Below are positions 45,087 through 53,962 of a stretch of 64,000 bases of DNA, in pieces. The notes under the pieces are model-generated. The model ran no database searches, had not been told where the DNA came from, and saw nothing but the letters and a program-made list of their open reading frames with translations. Source of the stretch: an uncultured Candidatus Pelagibacter sp. GTDB taxonomy: Bacteria; Pseudomonadota; Alphaproteobacteria; Pelagibacterales; Pelagibacteraceae. Every line of letters starts with the position of its first letter. Within the stretch, counting starts at the first letter, position 1. Location: NCBI GenBank assembly GCA_905616455.1, contig CAJQSW010000005.1:1-64000 (forward strand). The letters are read 5' to 3'. The position numbers were made by a program, and so were the translations under genes.

Positions 45087-46088
45087 ATGAGTAAAAAAAT
45101 TTTTTCAGGAGTTCAACCAACAGGAAACCTTCATCTTGGAAACTATCTTGGAGCGATTAAAAATTTTGTAGAACTTCAGAATGAAAAAGAAAATCAATGC
45201 ATTTTTTGTGTTGTAGACCTTCATGCAATAACAGTTAAACAGGACCCTAAAGAATTAAAAAGAAATATAAGGGAAACTGCGGCCACATTTATTGCATGTG
45301 GAATTGATCCAGAGCAAAGTATAATTTTCAATCAATCTATGGTTTCAGCGCATTCAGAAGCTGCATGGATTTTAAGTTGTGTTTCAAGAATAGGTTGGCT
45401 TAATAGAATGACACAATTTAAAGAAAAAGCTGGAAAAGACAAAGAAAAAGCCAGCATTGGTCTCTATTCATACCCAGTTTTAATGGCTGCAGATATTTTG
45501 CTTTATGATGCAACCCATGTTCCAGTTGGAGACGATCAAAAACAACATTTAGAACTTTGCAGAGATATTGCACAAAAGTTTAATAATGATTTTGAAGCCA
45601 CAGATTTTTTAAAAGTACCAGAACCATTAATTCAAAAACAATTTTCTAGAATAATGAGTCTTAAAGACGGAATAAAAAAAATGAGTAAGTCAGATCCATC
45701 AGATTTAAGTAGGATTAATCTTACTGATAATAAAGATCAAATACTTAATAAAATAAAAAAAGCTAAAACAGACCCATTACCTTTGCCTGGAGAAGTTAAA
45801 AACTTGTCCAAGAGACCGGAAGCAGAAAATTTATTAGGAATTTATTCAAGTTTAAAAAACCAAAACTTAGAATATTCTATAGGTGAATTTGAAGGAAAAA
45901 ACTTTTCTGAATTTAAAGAAAAATTATCAGAAGTTCTAGCTGAAAAAATTGAACCAATTTCAAAAGAAATTAAAAAATTATTAAATGATGAAAAATACCT
46001 AGATGCAATTTTATTAGAAGGATCTATCAAAGCAGACAAAATTGCATCAAAAAAAATCAAAGAAATTAAAGAATTAGTGGGTTTTTAA
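45087..46088 (+). CDS. trpS: Tryptophanyl-tRNA synthetase
   Basis: Class I synthetase of 333 residues that charges tRNA-Trp. [19 protein letters not shown] at residues 8-26 contains the HIGH-like [22 protein letters not shown] near 148-165 binds tryptophan/ATP, and the KMSKS loop is [11 protein letters not shown] near 196-206. It directly follows murJ and is probably co-transcribed with it. Confidence 0.98.
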   Translation: MSKKIFSGVQPTGNLHLGNYLGAIKNFVELQNEKENQCIFCVVDLHAITVKQDPKELKRNIRETAATFIACGIDPEQSIIFNQSMVSAHSEAAWILSCVSRIGWLNRMTQFKEKAGKDKEKASIGLYSYPVLMAADILLYDATHVPVGDDQKQHLELCRDIAQKFNNDFEATDFLKVPEPLIQKQFSRIMSLKDGIKKMSKSDPSDLSRINLTDNKDQILNKIKKAKTDPLPLPGEVKNLSKRPEAENLLGIYSSLKNQNLEYSIGEFEGKNFSEFKEKLSEVLAEKIEPISKEIKKLLNDEKYLDAILLEGSIKADKIASKKIKEIKELVGF

Positions 46089-46140
46089 TTAAATATATTA
46101 ATTAGTTTAAATTTCGATATTTATCCTTATATATAACCGT

Positions 46141-46683
46141 ATGTTCGTTCAAACAGAAGTAACACCAAACCCCAATTCACTTAAGTTTTTACCTGGAAAA
46201 AATGTTTCTAATAGTGGCTCTTTTGAAGTAACAAAAAAAGAAGACACAAACAGCGAATTAGTAAGAAATCTTTTGTCCATTAATGGAGTAACGGGTATAT
46301 TTTTAGGACAAGATTTTTTATCTGTAAATAAGAAAGAAGAAGTAACTTGGGAAGAGATCAAGCACATAGTAATTGCTTTAATTAATGATTTTTATGCAAC
46401 GGGAAAAGAATTTGTTATTGCAAATGAATTATTTGAGGAAAAAAAAGAAGAATTTAATGAAATTGAAAAAAAAATTATAAGTATTTTAGAGACAAAAATT
46501 AGACCTGCAGTTGCTAAAGATGGTGGTGATATAAAATTTAAAGAGTTTAAAGATGGTATTGTTAAAGTAGAATTACAAGGAAGTTGTTCTGGTTGCCCAA
46601 GCTCAACAATGACCCTTAAGCAGGGTGTTCAAAATCTTTTGTGTCACTATTTGCCTGAAGTAAAAGAAGTTATAGCGATATAA
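46141..46683 (+). CDS. NifU/NfuA-like Fe-S cluster scaffold or carrier
   Basis: The 180-residue protein combines an N-terminal Nfu_N (HIRIP5-like) domain, TEVTPNPNSLKFLPGK near residues 5-20 with INGVTGIFLGQDFLSVNK, and a C-terminal NifU domain, IRPAVAKDGGDIKFKEFKDGIVKVELQGSCSGCPSS. The CSGC motif near 151-154 binds a 4Fe-4S cluster. This is the mitochondrial NFU1-type arrangement common in alphaproteobacteria, distinct from E. coli NfuA, whose N-terminal domain is A-type. Two bases separate it from the next gene. Confidence 0.94.
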   Translation: MFVQTEVTPNPNSLKFLPGKNVSNSGSFEVTKKEDTNSELVRNLLSINGVTGIFLGQDFLSVNKKEEVTWEEIKHIVIALINDFYATGKEFVIANELFEEKKEEFNEIEKKIISILETKIRPAVAKDGGDIKFKEFKDGIVKVELQGSCSGCPSSTMTLKQGVQNLLCHYLPEVKEVIAI

Positions 46684-46685
46684 TT

Positions 46686-47801
46686 ATGAAAACAAAAAAA
46701 TTTTCAACTGTTAAAGTAATAAAATATTTACAGCAAAAAGGTTTTAAAATAAGTAGAAAAAAAAATAAAAAGAACGAAAGTAATATTGGAACGATATCCA
46801 GGACTTTTTTATCAAGCTTAATGATTATTTCATTTTTTTCTGTTACACCGCTAGTTGTTGACTTTACAAAAGAGAGGATTATCCTTTCTAAAGATTATGA
46901 AAGTAATTCAAAAAATAAATTAAAAACCTTACTAGAAAATCAAAATCCAAAATTAAAAAATGATGTAAATAAAACTTTTTTATTTGAAGATATATTAACT
47001 TTTGACGAACAGCCTACTGATACAGTTAGGCTTAGTGCGACGACAATTGAAGAGTTGTTCAAGTCAACTAATTATAATTTAAAAGATGTAAGAAAAAATA
47101 AATTGGTTAAACCAATTTCATTAACATTGTTGCCAAATGAGATTAAAAAAATAGAAAATATAAATAAAAGAAAAGATTTTTTCATTCAAATCATTTTGCC
47201 ACTAGTAATTAAAGAAAACAATAATATTAGATTAGATAGAAAAAAGCTTTTTAGCATTCTAAATAAAAGCAAAAATACAAAAAATGAAAAAATTTGGTTA
47301 AATTCAAAATTCAAACTGTATGGCGTAGTAAACAGAGACTTATCAACATTAAAGATTAGAATGGATGAAGTTCCAGTTTCTATGGCTATTGCGCAGGCAG
47401 CAAAAGAAACAGGATGGGGTACATCAAGGTTTGCGCAAGAAGGTAATGCATTATTTGGTCAATGGACTTGGTCTGGTGAAGGAATAAAACCTTTGGGTGC
47501 AGATAATGGTAGCACACATAAGGTAATGAAATTTAAGATACTACAAGCATCTGTCAGAGCGTATCAAAGAAATTTGAATACTCACTCTTCCTACAAAAAT
47601 TTTAGAGGCGCTAGAGCTGAATTGAGGGATAAAGGAAAAAAATTAGATAGTATAATTCTTACTGAACACTTAGATAAATATGCAGAAACAGGTGAAGAAT
47701 ATGTCAGAGTTTTACAACAAATTATAAAACAAAATAATTTAGCAGATTTTGATGATGCAAAGTTATTGCCTTTAAGTACAGACTTGCAGAGTTTAATTTA
47801 A
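46686..47801 (+). CDS. Bax-like glucosaminidase-domain protein, membrane anchored
   Basis: The 371-residue protein has a basic N-terminus and one hydrophobic segment (about 38-60, FLSSLMIISFFSVTPLVV), likely a signal anchor. The C-terminal half is a glucosaminidase/Bax domain: VPVSMAIAQAAKETGWGTSRFAQEGNALFGQWTW near 226-259 with the catalytic Glu in AKETGWG, then AYQRNLNTHSSYKNFRGAR. It probably cleaves peptidoglycan glycan strands in the periplasm. The neighbours murJ upstream and a polysaccharide deacetylase downstream fit an envelope role. Its end overlaps the convergent deacetylase gene by four bases. Confidence 0.86.
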   Translation: MKTKKFSTVKVIKYLQQKGFKISRKKNKKNESNIGTISRTFLSSLMIISFFSVTPLVVDFTKERIILSKDYESNSKNKLKTLLENQNPKLKNDVNKTFLFEDILTFDEQPTDTVRLSATTIEELFKSTNYNLKDVRKNKLVKPISLTLLPNEIKKIENINKRKDFFIQIILPLVIKENNNIRLDRKKLFSILNKSKNTKNEKIWLNSKFKLYGVVNRDLSTLKIRMDEVPVSMAIAQAAKETGWGTSRFAQEGNALFGQWTWSGEGIKPLGADNGSTHKVMKFKILQASVRAYQRNLNTHSSYKNFRGARAELRDKGKKLDSIILTEHLDKYAETGEEYVRVLQQIIKQNNLADFDDAKLLPLSTDLQSLI

Positions 47802-48859
47802 TTTTGTTCAACAGAGAATTGGACTCCAAACCATCTCCATACTCCATCATCATTAAGTGAACAGTTTACTCTTCCTCTCCTGAAATTAAATTTCTCTCTA
47901 AAATTTAATTTTAATATATTTTGACTAAAATCAATATTAGATTTCTCCCACTTATTACCTTCATCAGAAAAACAATTTATATTATTTAGGTTTTTTTGCT
48001 CTTCAAAAAATTCCACTTGAAATTTGGGGGGATTGTTACTATTTGTTAGATATTTTTCAATAGGGTATAAAATTTTATATTGTAATGGATTAAGATTAAT
48101 TAAAAATTCAAATCTTTTTAGATCACCATATTTTTCATTAATTGGAAACCTTGGTAATTCATAGCGATTTTTATTAATATCAATTACACCAGAGTGTTGA
48201 CCAAAAGAAAATTTAAAATTTTTGGAAATATATTCTTTTATAAATGTACTATATTCTCCAAAAGGGTAAGAAAAAAAAATAGGATTATATCCTAGCTTCT
48301 GTTTAAAGATTGAGGATGAAGTATCAATATCAGTTATAAATTCGTCATTTTTAAGATCTACTAGATAATTATGTGTGTGGGAGTGATTGCCTATATATAC
48401 CGTACTCTCTATCTCCAATTCTTTAATTTGATTCCAAGTCATGTATCCATTTTTCCCAACAGATGAGGTTGAAACAAAAAGAATAAAGGGAATTTGTTTT
48501 TCCTTTAAATATGGCCAAGCGATCTCATAAAACGAAGAAAACGCATCATCTATAGTGATAAGTATTTTTTTCTCTATTTTTGCAGAGTGAAAATTTTTTT
48601 CTAGATTAATAGGGTCATAAAAATTGTATTTAAAATTTTTAATGATTTCGATTTGTTGTTTAAAAATATCCATTTGGATGTTGGTTGAGGGGTATTTATT
48701 TTCATCAAATCTATGATACATTAATGAAAGAATACCTCTATCATCAGAAAAATATTTAATATTACTTTCTTCTGCCCTAGAGTTAGAACTAAATAGTAAT
48801 ATTATAATGAATAAATTAATAGTAGATGCTGCAAGAGATAAAATTTTTTTAACAGTCAT
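47798..48859 (-). CDS. Exported polysaccharide deacetylase (NodB fold)
   Basis: The 353-residue product starts with a signal peptide (MTVKKILSLAASTINLFIIILLFSSNSRA, 29 residues in all). The NodB-type metal-binding motifs are ILITIDDAFSSFYEIAWPYL (TFDDG equivalent, with Asp-Asp), GNHSHTHNYL (HxxxH) and FFSYPFGEYS; LMYHRF near the N-terminus is usual for this branch. A C-terminal beta-rich extension of about 80 residues (after 270) holds several Cys. The substrate is not clear. The start at 48859 is supported by the signal peptide, although it puts 53 bases in antisense overlap with tsaB. Confidence 0.85.
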   Translation of the reverse strand: MTVKKILSLAASTINLFIIILLFSSNSRAEESNIKYFSDDRGILSLMYHRFDENKYPSTNIQMDIFKQQIEIIKNFKYNFYDPINLEKNFHSAKIEKKILITIDDAFSSFYEIAWPYLKEKQIPFILFVSTSSVGKNGYMTWNQIKELEIESTVYIGNHSHTHNYLVDLKNDEFITDIDTSSSIFKQKLGYNPIFFSYPFGEYSTFIKEYISKNFKFSFGQHSGVIDINKNRYELPRFPINEKYGDLKRFEFLINLNPLQYKILYPIEKYLTNSNNPPKFQVEFFEEQKNLNNINCFSDEGNKWEKSNIDFSQNILKLNFREKFNFRRGRVNCSLNDDGVWRWFGVQFSVEQN

Positions 48860-49193
48860 TATTGGTGAGAATATTTATACTTGTAGTCATGAAAATAGTA
48901 AAATAAATTTTGAAAAATTAATGGTTTTAATTAACAAATTTTTAAAAGACAACAAAAGTTCTTTAGACAACATAAGTGCCATTTACGTTAATAGAGGACC
49001 CGGTAGTTTTGCTGGCATTAGAAACTCCTTATCAACAGTTAAAGCTTTGTTTTTAACTAAAAAAATTGATTATTATTGCTTCAGTTTTGAAGATTTTAAT
49101 GAATCTGAGACTGTTAAATATGTAGATGTGCCGCAGTTGTGTGAGATATATAAAATAAAAAAGAATTTGATTAATCCTATTTATTTAAGTTAA
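48807..49193 (+). CDS. tsaB: TsaB, short form (tRNA t6A biosynthesis)
   Basis: TsaB partners TsaD in making threonylcarbamoyladenosine-37 of ANN-decoding tRNAs. The visible half has the ASKHA N-lobe: KLIVDAARDKIFLTVIIG near residues 3-20 and the family signature SAIYVNRGPGSFAGIRNSLSTVKAL near 58-82. Only 128 residues are present against about 220-230 in E. coli; the second lobe is nearly absent, a short form. rimI, which often follows tsaB, is absent and fur follows after eight bases. Its first 53 bases overlap the signal-peptide codons of the divergent deacetylase gene. Confidence 0.87.
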   Translation: MNKLIVDAARDKIFLTVIIGENIYTCSHENSKINFEKLMVLINKFLKDNKSSLDNISAIYVNRGPGSFAGIRNSLSTVKALFLTKKIDYYCFSFEDFNESETVKYVDVPQLCEIYKIKKNLINPIYLS

Positions 49194-49201
49194 AATTAAC
49201 T

Positions 49202-49612
49202 ATGTCAGAAAATATTGAACAAAAGTGTTTAGCTAAAGGAGTTAAGCTTACAGATCAAAGAAAAATTATTGCTAAAATTATGTCAGAGTCCAATGACCAT
49301 CCTGATGTAGACGAACTTTATAACAGAGTTTCTAAAATTGATTCAAAAATTAGTATTGCAACAGTTTATAGGACGGTAAAATTATTTGAAGAATCAGGAA
49401 TTTTAGCAAAGCATGAGTTCAAAGGAGGAAAAGCAAGATATGAAGAATTAAATGAAGGTCATCACGACCACTTAATAGACGTTAAGTCAGGAGAGATTAT
49501 TGAATTTGTTGATGAAGAAATTGAAAAGCTACAAGAAAAAATTGCAGATAAATATGGTTATCGTTTAGTGGATCATAAATTAGAATTATATGGGGTTAAA
49601 AAAAAAACTTAA
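49202..49612 (+). CDS. fur: Fur-family metal-responsive repressor
   Basis: This 136-residue regulator has the N-terminal winged helix (GVKLTDQRKIIAKIMSESNDHPDVDELYNRV and ISIATVYRTVKLFEESGIL) and the metal-binding HHDHLIDVKSGEIIEFVDEEIEKLQ near 88-112. The Cys-x-x-Cys structural zinc site of E. coli Fur is absent, as in alphaproteobacterial Fur/Mur proteins, whose effector may be Mn or Fe. The order tsaB-fur-miaB-phoH-ybeY-lnt-metK is a shortened version of the alphaproteobacterial string. Effector metal cannot be decided from sequence. Confidence 0.93.
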   Translation: MSENIEQKCLAKGVKLTDQRKIIAKIMSESNDHPDVDELYNRVSKIDSKISIATVYRTVKLFEESGILAKHEFKGGKARYEELNEGHHDHLIDVKSGEIIEFVDEEIEKLQEKIADKYGYRLVDHKLELYGVKKKT

Positions 49613-49616
49613 CTTA

Positions 49617-50957
49617 ATGCTAAAAAAAATATTTATCAAAACCTTTGGCTGTCAAATGAATGAATACGATTCTAATCGCATATATGACACAGTAAAAAAA
49701 ATAGGCTTTGAAAAAACAGATAAATATGAAGATGCAAATTGTTATCTTTTAAATACTTGTCACATAAGAGATAAGGCTAAAGAAAAAGTTTATCATGAAA
49801 TTGGAAGAGTAAAAAAAATTTTTAGATCTAAAAAAAAACCTATTGTGATTGTAGCTGGATGTGTGGCACAAGCAGAAAATCAAGAGATGTTAAAAAGAGA
49901 GCCCTATATTGATATAGTTATTGGCCCACAATCATATCATAAAATTAATGACACTATACAAAAACATATAAATAATAAAAAAAAAGAAGAAGAAACAGAG
50001 TTTGATACAATTTCAAAATTTAACTATTTAAGTAAAATTAAAAATAAAGATAGTAAAGTATCTTCTTTTTTAACAATCCAAGAAGGGTGTGATAAGTTTT
50101 GTCATTTTTGTGTTGTTCCATATACACGTGGACCCGAATATTCTCGACCATTTGATCAGATCATAAATGAAGCTAAAGAAATAGTTCAAGGTGGAGCTAA
50201 AGAAATTATTCTTTTAGGGCAAAATGTTAATGCATACAGCTATAAAGATAAAAATAAAGAATTTAGATTATCTGATTTGTTATTAGAGCTAGAAAGCTTT
50301 AATGAGCTTGAGAGAATTAGATATACCACATCTCACCCCAAAGACATGACTGATGATTTAATAGATGTTTATAAAAAATCAACAAAACTAATGCCTTTAG
50401 TGCATCTACCGGTACAGAGTGGATCAAACAAAATTTTAAAACAAATGAATAGAAAACACACTATTGAAGAATATTTAATAATTTATGAAAAATTAAAAAA
50501 GATTAATCCTAATATAGAGTTTTCAAGTGATTTTATTATTGGATACCCAGAAGAAAGTGACAATGATTTTAAATATACGATGGAGTTAATTGAAAAAGTA
50601 AGATTTATCAACTCATATTCTTTTATTTTTAGCCCAAGACCAGGCACCGTAGCTGCCGATTTAGAATTAGTTGATAAAAAAAAATCCAAAGAAAGATTAG
50701 AAATAATTCAAAAAAAATTATTTGAAAATCAGATAAATAAAAATAAATCTTTAGAAGAAAAGACACTTAATGTTTTAGTTGAAAATAAGATGAAAGATGG
50801 AATTAAATTATTTGGTAGAACTGAGTTCATGACATCAGTAATTTTTGATGGCAATATTGACTGTATAGGAAAGATTGTGAAAGTAGAAATAATAAGTAGT
50901 AATCAAAATAGCTTGTTTGGCTTATTAAAAGAAAACTATAAACAGAAGGTTGCCTAG
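49617..50957 (+). CDS. miaB: tRNA-2-methylthio-N6-dimethylallyladenosine synthase MiaB
   Basis: MiaB methylthiolates i6A37 in tRNAs using two 4Fe-4S clusters and SAM. The N-terminal UPF0004 domain begins IKTFGCQMNEYDSNR with a cluster Cys. The radical-SAM motif is EGCDKFCHFCVVPYTRGPE (CxxxCxxC), and the C-terminal TRAM domain includes GRTEFMTSVIF. I prefer ATG 49617 (446 residues), four bases after the fur stop, because it puts KIFIKTFGCQMN at the usual distance. An upstream in-frame ATG at 49590 would overlap fur by 23 bases. Confidence 0.95.
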   Translation: MLKKIFIKTFGCQMNEYDSNRIYDTVKKIGFEKTDKYEDANCYLLNTCHIRDKAKEKVYHEIGRVKKIFRSKKKPIVIVAGCVAQAENQEMLKREPYIDIVIGPQSYHKINDTIQKHINNKKKEEETEFDTISKFNYLSKIKNKDSKVSSFLTIQEGCDKFCHFCVVPYTRGPEYSRPFDQIINEAKEIVQGGAKEIILLGQNVNAYSYKDKNKEFRLSDLLLELESFNELERIRYTTSHPKDMTDDLIDVYKKSTKLMPLVHLPVQSGSNKILKQMNRKHTIEEYLIIYEKLKKINPNIEFSSDFIIGYPEESDNDFKYTMELIEKVRFINSYSFIFSPRPGTVAADLELVDKKKSKERLEIIQKKLFENQINKNKSLEEKTLNVLVENKMKDGIKLFGRTEFMTSVIFDGNIDCIGKIVKVEIISSNQNSLFGLLKENYKQKVA

Positions 50958-50960
50958 AAG

Positions 50961-51962
50961 TTGAAGAACGTAGCATCAAAAAAAATTAATTCTATTCTAA
51001 AATTTGTCTATTCTGATAGCAATTCTTTGAGCGTTATATTTCAAGATAATGATTTGCTGATGGGTGTTGTTGGCGAATTTAATAAAAATCTGAAAGAACT
51101 GGAAAAAATTACTAATACCAATCTACATTCTAGGGGTAATTCTATTTTGATAAAATCAACACCAAAACAAAATGAAATTGTAAAAAACGCTATTCAATTT
51201 TTAGCCAACCAGTTTATAAATAATGGTAGTATAGAAAAAAAAGATATAATCTCTTCTGTAGATAAATTTATGATAGAAGAAAAAGTAAAAAATCAAAATA
51301 TTTCAGACATAATTAAAACTCCTAAAAAATCAGTTATTCCAAGATCAGAAAGACAAAAAGAATATGTTAGAGCTTTAAGACAAAGTGATATTGTTATATC
51401 AGCTGGTCCTGCAGGAACTGGTAAAACATTTTTGGCTGTTGCAGTTGGATTGACACTGTTACTTGATAAAAAGATTGAAAGAATTATTTTATCAAGGCCA
51501 GCAGTGGAGGCTGGTGAAAGGTTAGGTTTTTTGCCAGGAGATATGAAGGAAAAAGTAGACCCTTATCTAAGGCCTTTATATGATTCTCTATATGATCTTT
51601 TTGACTTTGATAAAATTCAAAGAATGATTGAAGTTGGTGATATTGAAATAGCACCACTAGCGTTCATGAGGGGAAGGACTTTAAAAAATTCTTTTGCAAT
51701 TTTAGATGAGGCACAAAACGCAACAGATACACAGATTAAAATGTTTCTAACGCGTATTGGAGAGAATTCAAAGATTGTTATAAATGGTGATCCATCTCAA
51801 ATTGATTTACCTCACAAGAATATGTCTGGATTAAATAGATCTAAAAAATTATTAGGACATTTAGATGAAATCTCAGTGATAGATTTTGATTACTCTGATG
51901 TAGTTAGACATCCCCTAGTTTCCAAGATTGTAAGGGCATATTCAGATAAAGAAAATGATTAG
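50961..51962 (+). CDS. phoH: PhoH-family ATPase (PhoH-like/YbeZ)
   Basis: PhoH-like proteins are P-loop ATPases that work with YbeY in rRNA maturation and RNA metabolism. Walker A GPAGTGKT is at residues 149-156, Walker B AILDEAQNAT near 250, and the KH-like N-terminal region covers about 20-110. The start is a TTG three bases after the miaB stop; the next in-frame ATG would remove about 33 conserved N-terminal residues. It overlaps ybeY by eight bases, the usual partner. Confidence 0.94.
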   Translation: MKNVASKKINSILKFVYSDSNSLSVIFQDNDLLMGVVGEFNKNLKELEKITNTNLHSRGNSILIKSTPKQNEIVKNAIQFLANQFINNGSIEKKDIISSVDKFMIEEKVKNQNISDIIKTPKKSVIPRSERQKEYVRALRQSDIVISAGPAGTGKTFLAVAVGLTLLLDKKIERIILSRPAVEAGERLGFLPGDMKEKVDPYLRPLYDSLYDLFDFDKIQRMIEVGDIEIAPLAFMRGRTLKNSFAILDEAQNATDTQIKMFLTRIGENSKIVINGDPSQIDLPHKNMSGLNRSKKLLGHLDEISVIDFDYSDVVRHPLVSKIVRAYSDKEND

Positions 51963-52425
51963 TATCGATGTAGTTTCCGAGAGTAATCTTTGGAGCAAAA
52001 AAATTAAAAAAACTAATGTTTTTTTTAACTCTTTGATAAAAGTTTTTCCAAAAAAATACAGATTTATTAAAAAAAAAGTAAGTTTAACAATCTTACTCTC
52101 AAATAATAAAAATATTAAAAAATTGAATAAAAAATTTAGAAATAAAAATAAAGCTACAGATGTTTTGTCCTTTCCTTCTGAAAAAAAAATAAATATAAAA
52201 AAATCACCCTATATTGGAGATATTATTATTAGTTACGATTTTATGAATAAACCTAAAACTTTAAGTATTCTAGAGTTTAAGAATAAAGTAACTAAAATTT
52301 TTATTCACGGTTTTTTGCACTTGTTAGGTCATGATCACATTAAGTTAAAAGATTTTAAAGTGATGCTAATTGAAGAAGAAATGATTTATCAAACTATTAA
52401 AAAAAAGATTGTCAAAATTGTTTAA
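51955..52425 (+). CDS. ybeY: YbeY, endoribonuclease for rRNA maturation
   Basis: YbeY is a zinc-dependent single-strand endoribonuclease needed for 16S rRNA 3'-end processing and 70S quality control. The zinc motif HGFLHLLGHDH is at residues 118-128, with His118, His122 and His128. NKATDVLSFP near 64-73 is the other family motif. The product is short and lysine-rich (156 residues). It overlaps phoH and lnt; corC, which sits between ybeY and lnt in most relatives, is missing. Confidence 0.95.
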   Translation: MISIDVVSESNLWSKKIKKTNVFFNSLIKVFPKKYRFIKKKVSLTILLSNNKNIKKLNKKFRNKNKATDVLSFPSEKKINIKKSPYIGDIIISYDFMNKPKTLSILEFKNKVTKIFIHGFLHLLGHDHIKLKDFKVMLIEEEMIYQTIKKKIVKIV

Positions 52426-53962
52426 AAAAAACTTTTTAAATTATCCTTATATTGTTTTTTTAGGAGCATTAAGCTCCTATAGTTTACCTCCATATAATTA
52501 TTTTATAATTAATTTCATTACTCTTTCTTTATTTTTTATTTTTATTTTTAATAAAAAAAAAAGAACATTTAACAATAAATCTTTTTTTCAGTATGGGTGG
52601 TGTTTTGGGTTTGGATATTTTTTATTTAGTCTATATTGGATAGTAATTTCATTGACTTTTGATCAGAGTTTTAAGTTTTTAATTCCAGTTGCTGTAATTT
52701 TATTGCCAGCTTTTTTGGCTATATTTTATGGTTTAATGACATATTTATTTTCAATTCTTTACTCAAAAAACGTAGCTAGTTCTTTTTTTATTTTTTCAAC
52801 TTTATTTGGTACTACCGAATTTATCAGAGGAGCTGTACTTACAGGTTTTCCTTGGAATTTAATTTCATTTAGTTTTTCAAATAGTATTTATTTTATTCAA
52901 ATTCTTTCTATGATTGGAACTTATTCATTTAATTTAATTTGTATTTCTCTATTTACTGTCCCCGCCTTGTTTATTTTAAGAAAATCCAGAACAGAAATTA
53001 TGGTTTGTTTTTTATTTATCTTTGTTTCTGCTGGATTTTTAATATTTGGTCACATAAAAAATAATAATTATAATTCTTTAGAAAGTGTAAAAAACTCCTA
53101 TACAATCAGGACCATATCACCAAATATTAGTCTAGATAGATTTTATTCAAAACAAGATGAGTTGAAAATAATTAATGAACTTATAGAGATAAGTGCTCCA
53201 ACAAAAAATGAGCCCACAATCTTTTTATGGCCAGAGGGAATTATTCCAGACAGTTATTTGAGAGGCATGAGCATTTATAAAAATCTATTCCTTAAAAACT
53301 TTGGGGAGCATGATTTAATTATCATGGGTCTAAATAGTGTAGAAAGAAAAAATGATAAAAATTTGATCTTTAATTCAATGGCTGTATTTAACAACAAGCT
53401 TGAGATCGTTGCAAAATATAATAAAGTTAATTTAGTACCATTTGGTGAATTCACCCCTCTCGAGAGCATTCTCAGCTTAATAGGCCTTAAAACTATAACA
53501 AATAGTTATCAATCTTTTACTAGTGGAGAAGTCAGGTTACCACTGAATGTAAAAAGTAGTAAAATTGATTTAAATTTACTACCTTTAATTTGTTATGAAA
53601 TAATTTATTCAGGTAAGTTATCTAAAGATAGTAATTTTGATTATATAATTAATATTTCAGAAGATGGTTGGTTTGGAAATTCTATAGGTCCTAAGCAGCA
53701 TTTTGCTCATAGCATATTTAGATCTATTGAGAGTGGCAAATATATAATTAGGTCTACAAATAATGGTATATCAGCTATTATTAATCCTATAGGAGTTGTA
53801 GAGCAAGAAGTGAAATTTGGGTCAACAGGATATGTGGAGCTAACTGAGAGTAAATTAGTTAAATCCACACCTTTTATGCTGCATGGGAATAAAATTTTTT
53901 TAATATTAATTTTAGTATATATTTTTTTAATTTTTTCATTTAATAGACTTAAATATGAGTAA
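52409..53962 (+). CDS. lnt: Apolipoprotein N-acyltransferase
   Basis: Lnt adds the third acyl chain to lipoproteins in the inner membrane. Six to seven hydrophobic segments occupy about residues 10-210, followed by a periplasmic nitrilase domain with the catalytic Glu in [13 protein letters not shown], Lys in [13 protein letters not shown] and Cys in [13 protein letters not shown], and a final membrane segment near 495-512. The start is a TTG at 52409 (a second TTG lies at 52418), overlapping ybeY by 17 bases. Length is 517 residues. Its targets in this window would include LptE, the DUF3576 and the BON lipoproteins. Confidence 0.95.
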   Translation: MSKLFKKNFLNYPYIVFLGALSSYSLPPYNYFIINFITLSLFFIFIFNKKKRTFNNKSFFQYGWCFGFGYFLFSLYWIVISLTFDQSFKFLIPVAVILLPAFLAIFYGLMTYLFSILYSKNVASSFFIFSTLFGTTEFIRGAVLTGFPWNLISFSFSNSIYFIQILSMIGTYSFNLICISLFTVPALFILRKSRTEIMVCFLFIFVSAGFLIFGHIKNNNYNSLESVKNSYTIRTISPNISLDRFYSKQDELKIINELIEISAPTKNEPTIFLWPEGIIPDSYLRGMSIYKNLFLKNFGEHDLIIMGLNSVERKNDKNLIFNSMAVFNNKLEIVAKYNKVNLVPFGEFTPLESILSLIGLKTITNSYQSFTSGEVRLPLNVKSSKIDLNLLPLICYEIIYSGKLSKDSNFDYIINISEDGWFGNSIGPKQHFAHSIFRSIESGKYIIRSTNNGISAIINPIGVVEQEVKFGSTGYVELTESKLVKSTPFMLHGNKIFLILILVYIFLIFSFNRLKYE

